Shown in pieces: positions 1-4,411 of a stretch of 6,424 nucleotides of DNA. The notes beneath the pieces are model-generated. The model had not been told where the DNA came from and searched no databases. It saw nothing but the letters and a program-made list of their open reading frames with translations. The translations under genes were made by a program, and so were the position numbers. Within the stretch, counting starts at the first letter, position 1, and each line of letters begins with the position of its first letter. The DNA is taken from assembly GCA_023473405.1 (NCBI GenBank), contig JAMCZD010000281.1, forward strand, positions 1-6,424, read 5' to 3'. The stretch comes from Candidatus Omnitrophota bacterium. Its GTDB lineage: Bacteria; Verrucomicrobiota; Verrucomicrobiia; Limisphaerales; UBA1319.

Positions 1-210
1 TTGGCTATAACATAGTAATCCGAGGTCGGGAGAACATCCGAAGGATAGGAGCCGTAGATCACATAAATCTTGCCGGCGTCGGTCTTGGACATGCCACTTA
101 TGAATCCATCGGCACTCGGGGCGCCTACGATCAGGTCATGGATGCGATCGCCGTCCAAATCAATTTCCGGCTGTTTGGGCAACACTCCCAATTGGTCAAA
201 GAGGCCCTCA
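1..210 (-). pseudogene. Downstream fragment beyond the IS: last visible FG-GAP repeat, open at window edge
   Basis: This stretch has no start of its own and is recognised by rejoining it to 1511 and beyond. Removing 211-1510 and one TCA copy gives ILEGEGLFDQLGVL, then EIDLDGDRIHDLIVGAPSAD, a canonical FG-GAP calcium loop, and KIYVIYGSYP, its closing strand (about 164-51). The frame is open to position 1, so the protein continued to the left. With the element in place, ribosomes reading the gene stop inside the insertion, so this part should not be translated as part of the protein. Confidence 0.85.
208..210. repeat. Target-site duplication TCA, left copy
   Basis: TCA directly abuts the left inverted repeat and matches the bases directly outside the right repeat (1511-1513). 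Three bases could match by chance, but the position at both precise element ends and the coding continuity after removal support a real target duplication. Confidence 0.75.
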
Positions 211-230
211 GGGGTCGCCGCAAAATAACA
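211..230 (+). repeat. Left terminal inverted repeat of the IS
   Basis: These 20 bp are the exact reverse complement of 1491-1510. Partial matching continues a few bases inward (TTGAC against TTTAC), so the functional repeat may be about 25 bp with one mismatch. Confidence 0.95.
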
Positions 231-265
231 TTGACCATTTACTAAGACCGTAGCACTTTTGAAAC

Positions 266-1489
266 ATGCGAGCAATGCGAGACGATGCTACTCTGGTTAA
301 GCTGCTGGACACACTTGACGAAGGGCAAAAGCGTTGGTTGGTTGGCCGGGAAGCAATGCTTTTGGGGCATGGTGGGATCAAGCACATGTGCGAGGTGAGT
401 GGACTCTCCAAACCCACAGTTCTCAAAGGTGTTAAGGAACTACGGAGCAAACAAGCGCTACGAACTGCAGAGGGCCGAATTCGCCAAGTGGGCGGGGGTC
501 GGAAAACCCTTGAGGAGCGGGATCCGCAACTCACCCAACTGTTGCGTCAGATTATGGATGAGACCACCGCTGGAGACCCCATGTCGCTCCTGCGCTGGAC
601 CAGCAAATCCACCTATCAAATCCGCGATGAGTTGCGGCGGCGGGGGCATTCGGTGAGCGAGGACACGGTTCAACGCCGCCTCAAGGAAATGGATTATACG
701 CTCCAAGCCAACCTCAAGACCAAGGAAGGAAATGCCCCGCCGGAGCGAGACGAGCAATTCCGCTATATCAACCGGCTGGCCCAGGAATATGTGGCCGGCA
801 GCCAGCCGGTCATTTCAGTCGACGCCAAGAAGCGGGAACGCGTCGGAGCCTTTAAAAATGCGGGTCGGCAATGGCGTCCGAAGGGTCAACCGCTTGAAGT
901 CAATGTGTATGATTTTCCGCATTTGGGGATGGGGACGGCGACACTCTACGGGGCTTTTGATGAGCAAATGAACCAAGGAATGGTCAACGTGGGGGTGTCC
1001 CATGACACCTCGGAATACGCGGTGGAAAGCATCCGGCAATGGTGGCGCCGAGTGGGCCGCAGGCAGTATCCCCGGGCGCGGCGACTGCTGATTTGCGCCG
1101 ATGGGGGTGGTAGCAATGGATCGCGCAACCGGGCCTGGAAATACTTCTTGCAGCAACTGAGCAACGAGAGTGGCTTGGAAATCACGGTATGCCATTATCC
1201 GCCTGGCACGAGCAAGTGGAATAAGATCGAACATCGCATGTTTTCGTTTATCAGTTTGAACTGGCAAGGGCAGCCCTTGGTGAGTTATGAAACGGTGATA
1301 CAACTGATTAGTGCGACGACCACTCGAACGGGATTAAAGATCAGAGCTCGGCTCGACAAGCGCACTTATGCGACGGGAATCGAGATTGCGGACCAGGAGA
1401 TGGAGAAGCTCAATTTACGGTTGCATGAGAAGAATCCACAATGGAACTACTCTCTATCTCCGAGCAAAAGTAAAAGTCCTAAAAAGTAA
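266..1489 (+). CDS. ISAzo13-family DDE transposase
   Basis: This 407-residue protein should catalyse cut-and-paste or similar movement of the surrounding insertion sequence. The N-terminal third looks DNA-binding: a helix-turn-helix-like stretch at residues about 38-60 (CEVSGLSKPTVLKGVKEL) and a second at about 117-142 (IRDELRRRGHSVSEDTVQRRL). The catalytic core has the expected acidic triad: D186 in VISVDAKKRE, D279 in LLICADGGGSNG and E322 in YPPGTSKWNKIEHRMFSFIS. The C-terminal block TYATGIEIADQEMEKLNL...WNYSL (about 367-396) is also characteristic of the family, whose core domain is known as the Rhodopirellula transposase domain. Length matches intact members of about 400 residues, with no frameshift or stop. 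The start is ATG 266, because an in-frame TGA lies at 260-262; ATG 275 is the only close alternative. No clear Shine-Dalgarno sequence precedes either. The short basic tail (KSKSPKK) ends beside the right repeat. Confidence 0.96.
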   Translation: MRAMRDDATLVKLLDTLDEGQKRWLVGREAMLLGHGGIKHMCEVSGLSKPTVLKGVKELRSKQALRTAEGRIRQVGGGRKTLEERDPQLTQLLRQIMDETTAGDPMSLLRWTSKSTYQIRDELRRRGHSVSEDTVQRRLKEMDYTLQANLKTKEGNAPPERDEQFRYINRLAQEYVAGSQPVISVDAKKRERVGAFKNAGRQWRPKGQPLEVNVYDFPHLGMGTATLYGAFDEQMNQGMVNVGVSHDTSEYAVESIRQWWRRVGRRQYPRARRLLICADGGGSNGSRNRAWKYFLQQLSNESGLEITVCHYPPGTSKWNKIEHRMFSFISLNWQGQPLVSYETVIQLISATTTRTGLKIRARLDKRTYATGIEIADQEMEKLNLRLHEKNPQWNYSLSPSKSKSPKK

Positions 1490-2514
1490 ATGTTATTTTG
1501 CGGCGACCCCTCACCTTCCAGGATAATGTTTGCCCGGTCCAGTTCCAACGAGGCAGGTCCTTCCGGCGCGGACTCGATCAAGCTCAACACGGAATTGAAC
1601 AGGTAAACGTGGCCGCGCAAATCCTGGGAGAGGATCTCGCTCGGGTCGGGCAACAGGTTAAGAGAGGTGGTCTGGAGCGTAACCGGCCGGCCGATGACCA
1701 AGTCTTGTTTGCCGTCGTGGTTAAAGTCCCCGGCGGTGATCTGAAGATCGCTAATGATGGAAACCGAGCCCAAGCCTTGCGTGGCCGAGTATTGACGGAT
1801 CACGATGTCCGCCGCCGATGAGGCATCCTGAACGGGCGCTTGATCGGAACCGACCGCATAACCAGGCGAACCATAAAAGATGAGGATAGCCCCCGAAGCG
1901 GTGCCGCCATCCTCGCGCAGCCGGCTGACGGCGAAGTCGGCGTAGCCATCGCGGTTCAAATCGCCGAGCCCGAACAATCCACCGCCGAGCGCAGTATCTT
2001 CTAGCCGAGCGGATGCATCGCGTTCGAGTTGGATAGCGGTTTCAGACTTCAAATCTACCAGGAAATTGCCAGTGAAGTACTGAGCCACATTGCCACCGGC
2101 CTGGCGAATGGCATTGACAACCGTATTGGCCGTGGTCACTCCGCTATCCAGATTGATGGTCAGGATTTTCAGCGTGGGATCGTAGGATGCGTCGGCCACG
2201 TTGCCGCTCCGCGAGTCAACGAGGAGTATTTTGATTCCATTGAAGCTGGCGCCGTTGGTTTTGGCCTCGAACCGGATATCATTATTATCGCCGCCGAAGC
2301 CAAAAATTGCCTCCGCCTTGGAGTAATCGCTGCCACCGTAGGTGGCTTCGTTGGCAACAGTCGTTGGCAACAGTAACCGTTCCGAAGCCCGAGTTGGGAG
2401 CCGTCTCGCGGCCAAGAAGCAGGTAAGCGCGGCCGAGGCTGTTGGGGGTGTATAGGAACGCCGGGGAGCTGAATAGCATGTCATCGAGCCCGTCGCCGTT
2501 AATATCACCGGCAA
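1447..2514 (-). CDS. Third fragment: small beta module and two FG-GAP repeats, truncated by the IS
   Basis: This is the continuation of the protein after the 13-bp duplication. The apparent TTG start at 2514 lies in out-of-frame overlap, and residues 1-50 are not native. Native sequence resumes at TVANEATYGGSDYSKAEA (from about residue 52). A small module follows (residues about 76-160), then FG-GAP-like repeats with GLGDLNRDGYADFAVSRL (182-199) and ITAGDFNHDGKQDLVIGRP (259-277), each followed by a hydrophobic strand (ILIFYGSPGY, GHVYLFNSV). The host sequence ends at residue 335 (ILEGE). The last 20 residues, including the run LGLLLLLG, are encoded by the end of the insertion sequence and are an artefact of the insertion, not a membrane segment of the original protein. 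The stop at 1447 lies inside the element, antisense to the transposase. Confidence 0.85.
   Translation of the reverse strand: MPVILTATGSMTCYSAPRRSYTPPTASAALTCFLAARRLPTRASERLLLPTTVANEATYGGSDYSKAEAIFGFGGDNNDIRFEAKTNGASFNGIKILLVDSRSGNVADASYDPTLKILTINLDSGVTTANTVVNAIRQAGGNVAQYFTGNFLVDLKSETAIQLERDASARLEDTALGGGLFGLGDLNRDGYADFAVSRLREDGGTASGAILIFYGSPGYAVGSDQAPVQDASSAADIVIRQYSATQGLGSVSIISDLQITAGDFNHDGKQDLVIGRPVTLQTTSLNLLPDPSEILSQDLRGHVYLFNSVLSLIESAPEGPASLELDRANIILEGEGSPQNNIYFLGLLLLLGDRE
1491..1510 (-). repeat. Right terminal inverted repeat of the IS
   Basis: This is the exact reverse complement of 211-230. It starts one base after the transposase stop codon (1487-1489). In the minus-strand direction it encodes the first artefactual residues fused to the truncated surface protein. 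Confidence 0.95.
1511..1513. repeat. Target-site duplication TCA, right copy
   Basis: TCA directly follows the right inverted repeat and pairs with 208-210. Removing the element and one copy rebuilds the codon GAG (E) and the reading ILEGEGLFDQ. Confidence 0.75.
2035..2289 (-). other. Small beta-rich module inserted among FG-GAP repeats
   Basis: About 85 residues begin with NNDIRFEAKTNGASFNGIKI and continue with LLVDSRSG, ASYDPTLKILTINLDSG and VTTANTVVNAIRQAG. The pattern (N-D-hydrophobic-F-x-A-K, G-x-x-x-N-G, LTI-x-L-D-S-G, TTAN-x-V-x-AI) recurs in large extracellular bacterial proteins and resembles flagellin- and hook-protein inserts. I recall it only as a pattern and cannot assign a named family. 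It interrupts normal FG-GAP spacing, so it probably projects from the propeller. Confidence 0.5.
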
Positions 2515-4411
2515 AGGCGGCTTTCAATCCGACCGGCGCGCTGGCCACGATGGACGGCAAGGTCACTTCCTGCGGCTGATAGGTAATATGCAGCGACCAA
2601 CTCCGCAGGTAGCCTACGACCGATCCTCGATCATCGGTGATCTCGATCTTCCAAGTCCCGTTTGGATTCTTTTGGTCAAACGCGGCCAGGCTGCCTTCGG
2701 GTTTAAACCGCCCGGTAAAGGGGGCGACAGCAGGGATTACTCCGGAATTGATGGGCACAACAGCCTCATCATCGAGAAGGACGCTCCAAAAATTGTCATT
2801 AGTCAAATTATTGATCGAATTATCCGTGCCGCCAACGTCAGTGAACAATTCGATGCGGGTATTGTCCGGGCCGATGAGGAAGACGTCCAAGTCCTGATCA
2901 TTCGGATGGTCAATGGTGAGGCTGACATCCAGGTCGACGATATTGCCGGGGATACCACTGACGCTTATCGCGGAATAGACCGGGTTGGTGGAAATTTGGA
3001 GGGACCACCGGTTGATGGTGCCGACCACGTTTCCCTGATGGTCAGTGACCTTGAGTTTCCAGGTGCCATTGATCTGGTCGGTAGTGCCATTGGTGTAAAG
3101 GCCGTCAAACGCGGACAGCGGGCTCATCGGGTGATATGTGCCATTGGCTGTCGGGGCACCGGCGCTGACGCTGCTGATATTCAGGATGTTGTCCGGTGAT
3201 TGCGAGGCGTCGTCGTCGAAGGTCAAATGGGCGAAATTATCACCGGAGCCGCCCACATCCTTGAACAGCAGCACATCAACGCCGGTCGGGCTGACCAGGT
3301 GCACTTCGACGTCGCTGTCGTTGGCATGCGAGATATCCACGGTCACATTGACGTCGATGATTTGGCCGCTGAGCCCGTTCACAGTCAGGTTGGAATAGGC
3401 AGGATTATCGGTTCGTAGAGTCAGCGACCAATTGTTGATTGCGCCGACAGCGCCATAGGTGTCGTCTTCGACCACCAATTTCCAGGTTGTGTTCGGATCG
3501 GCGCCGTTAAAGGCGTCGAGTGAACCAACCGGGCGATAGCTGCCGCTGTATGAACCGCTCCCGGAAAGGATCGAAGCGCCAGCGCCCTGATCGAGGGTGG
3601 TGTTGGTGAAATCGGTGCCGTCCCGATCGTTGAACAAGTTGATCTGGATCGGGGCGCCGCCGCTTGGGTTGGGTCCAATCAGATACACATCCAAGTCGGC
3701 ATCGCGAGTATGAGTGATACCCAAGGAGACGTCGACGTCGGTGATATTGCCCGGAACGCCGGTTATGGGCAGATCGAAGTAGGTCTTGGTAGTGCTAGCG
3801 GTATAAATGGTGTGAATGTCCAGGCTGAAGGAGTTCAAGTAGCCGATATCGCGGGCATAAAGGTCGCTGATTTCCAAGGTCCACGTGCCATTAGCCGATT
3901 TGCCATTGAGCATGGACAGCGGCTGAATCGGGCGGTATGAACCGTTGAATGGAGCCGAACCATAGTAAAGCGAGTTGGCGGCGGAATCATCAAATGTAGT
4001 TCGGAAATTGTCGCCACTCCCGCCATTGCCATTAGCTAGCGTGACTCGCGTGCCGTCCGGGGCGATCAACGTCAGGCGCAGATCGGCATCCCAGGTGTGA
4101 TCGAGGCTGACCCCGATATTCACATCAGTGATCGCTCCGGTCACCCCGCTAACTGTCATGGACTTGGTCAAAGTGGAATTATCATTGATGAAAGCGGGAG
4201 CCACAGTCGGCAGGCCGGTAAAGAGGTTCTCGCGCGGCACCACGGCGTAACTCGAGGAGTCAGGTCCTTTCCAGGCCAATTCCGCGACGGCGCCACCACC
4301 GTTTTCGTACCATTCGACGCGGACTGGGTAATAAGTGCCGGCATTGAGCTGAACCCCGCCGCTTTCTGAACCCCGCCGCTTTCGTGATAGGTCGGGGCTT
4401 GGTCCTGCCAA
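2285..4411 (-). CDS. Middle fragment: rest of PA14 domain, four P domains, one FG-GAP repeat
   Basis: This is the continuation of the same protein in another frame. Its apparent start at 4411 is a TTG lying in the out-of-frame overlap, so it is not a convincing independent start. True sequence begins at SGGVQLNAGTYYPV near 4383-4330, which completes the PA14 domain (residues about 18-66, including VRVEWYENGGG and AELAWKGP). Four P-domain repeats follow at residues about 79-199, 208-334, 337-475 and 477-611. They share a first-strand motif (GAITDVNIGV, GNITDVDVSL, GQIIDVNVTV, GNIVDLDVSL) and a final motif of the form NGTWKLxVxD...GxxNxWSL. An FG-GAP repeat (GDINGDGLDDMLF ... AYLLLGRE) is at residues 633-669. 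After FGTVTVAN (residue 683) the 13-bp duplication shifts the frame, and 25 meaningless residues lead to the stop at 2285. Confidence 0.85.
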   Translation of the reverse strand: MAGPSPDLSRKRRGSESGGVQLNAGTYYPVRVEWYENGGGAVAELAWKGPDSSSYAVVPRENLFTGLPTVAPAFINDNSTLTKSMTVSGVTGAITDVNIGVSLDHTWDADLRLTLIAPDGTRVTLANGNGGSGDNFRTTFDDSAANSLYYGSAPFNGSYRPIQPLSMLNGKSANGTWTLEISDLYARDIGYLNSFSLDIHTIYTASTTKTYFDLPITGVPGNITDVDVSLGITHTRDADLDVYLIGPNPSGGAPIQINLFNDRDGTDFTNTTLDQGAGASILSGSGSYSGSYRPVGSLDAFNGADPNTTWKLVVEDDTYGAVGAINNWSLTLRTDNPAYSNLTVNGLSGQIIDVNVTVDISHANDSDVEVHLVSPTGVDVLLFKDVGGSGDNFAHLTFDDDASQSPDNILNISSVSAGAPTANGTYHPMSPLSAFDGLYTNGTTDQINGTWKLKVTDHQGNVVGTINRWSLQISTNPVYSAISVSGIPGNIVDLDVSLTIDHPNDQDLDVFLIGPDNTRIELFTDVGGTDNSINNLTNDNFWSVLLDDEAVVPINSGVIPAVAPFTGRFKPEGSLAAFDQKNPNGTWKIEITDDRGSVVGYLRSWSLHITYQPQEVTLPSIVASAPVGLKAAFAGDINGDGLDDMLFSSPAFLYTPNSLGRAYLLLGRETAPNSGFGTVTVANDCCQRSHLRWQRLLQGGGNFWLRRR
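2348..2374. repeat. Perfect 13-bp tandem duplication causing a second frameshift
   Basis: Identical adjacent copies lie at 2349-2361 and 2362-2374 (unit CGTTGGCAACAGT), with one extra matching base at 2348. The middle fragment reads TVTVAN then becomes nonsense (DCCQRSH) to the stop at 2285. Deleting one copy gives GTVTVANEATYGGSDYS, joining the middle and third fragments smoothly. Confidence 0.95.
2579..4177 (-). other. Tandem array of four P (proprotein convertase) domains
   Basis: The four units, from right to left, are at about 4177-3815, 3790-3410, 3403-2987 and 2983-2579, each 120-140 residues. Each has an opening GxIxDVxVxxxIxHxxDxDLxVxLIxP block, a middle GxYRPxxxLxxFxG block and a closing NGTWKLxVxDxxxGxVGxINxWSLxI block. 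P domains normally follow the catalytic domain of subtilisin-like convertases, where they stabilise the protease. In bacterial giant proteins they also occur alone as stalk or adhesion modules. No subtilase catalytic domain is present in the window. Unit 3 has a longer insert (SVSAGAPTANG and LYTNGTTDQI). Divergence between units at the protein level shows an old duplication. Confidence 0.88.

Larger units (their letters stand above)
211..1510 (+). mobile_element. Complete ISAzo13-family insertion sequence, 1,300 bp
   Basis: The element is bounded by perfect 20-bp terminal inverted repeats (211-230 and 1491-1510, outer end GGGGTCGCCG). It is flanked by the 3-bp direct repeat TCA at 208-210 and 1511-1513. 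One transposase gene fills almost all of it, starting 55 bp from the left end; its stop codon ends one base before the right repeat. Transposase and host gene run in opposite directions. Intact repeats, intact transposase and clean target duplication indicate a recent insertion by a potentially active copy. Element plus one target copy is 1,303 bp, not a multiple of three, so the host frame is broken as well as interrupted. Family assignment rests on the transposase sequence; I could not check a named IS. Confidence 0.95.
1588..2548 (-). other. Second FG-GAP repeat cluster, split by a frameshift and continued beyond the IS
   Basis: Repeats with loops GDINGDGLDDMLF (near 2500), GDLNRDGYADFAV (near 1960) and GDFNHDGKQDLVI (near 1735) are each followed by strands AYLLLG, ILIFYG and HVYLF. 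A fourth, DLDGDRIHDLIVGAP, lies beyond the insertion at about 164-51. Spacing between the first two is enlarged by the module at 2289-2035. A full propeller would need more blades past the left edge. Confidence 0.8.

Noticed and set aside
231..259. Possible transposase promoter with TTGACC at 231-236
   Set aside because: The -35-like hexamer is plausible, but no good -10 lies at 16-18 bp spacing (CACTTT at 254-259 is poor), so a promoter cannot be supported.
815..1303. Minus-strand open frame of 162 codons opposite the transposase
   Set aside because: It is antisense to the catalytic core of the transposase, whose frame carries the DDE motifs; the opposite frame has no recognisable motif.
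1447..1510. Hydrophobic C-terminal run (LGLLLLLG) on the third fragment, looking like a membrane anchor
   Set aside because: These residues are encoded by the inserted element, not the original gene; excision replaces them with a normal FG-GAP region.
2588..3199. Plus-strand open frame of 203 codons opposite the P domains
   Set aside because: It lies entirely antisense to well-conserved P-domain coding sequence; its residues show no family resemblance. Long antisense frames are expected opposite GC-rich repetitive beta-protein genes.
4168..4411. Programmed frameshifting or translational coupling between overlapping fragments
   Set aside because: No slippery heptamer or start with a ribosome binding site is apparent; the apparent start at 4411 is a TTG in out-of-frame sequence. 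The 17-bp duplication fully explains the overlap.
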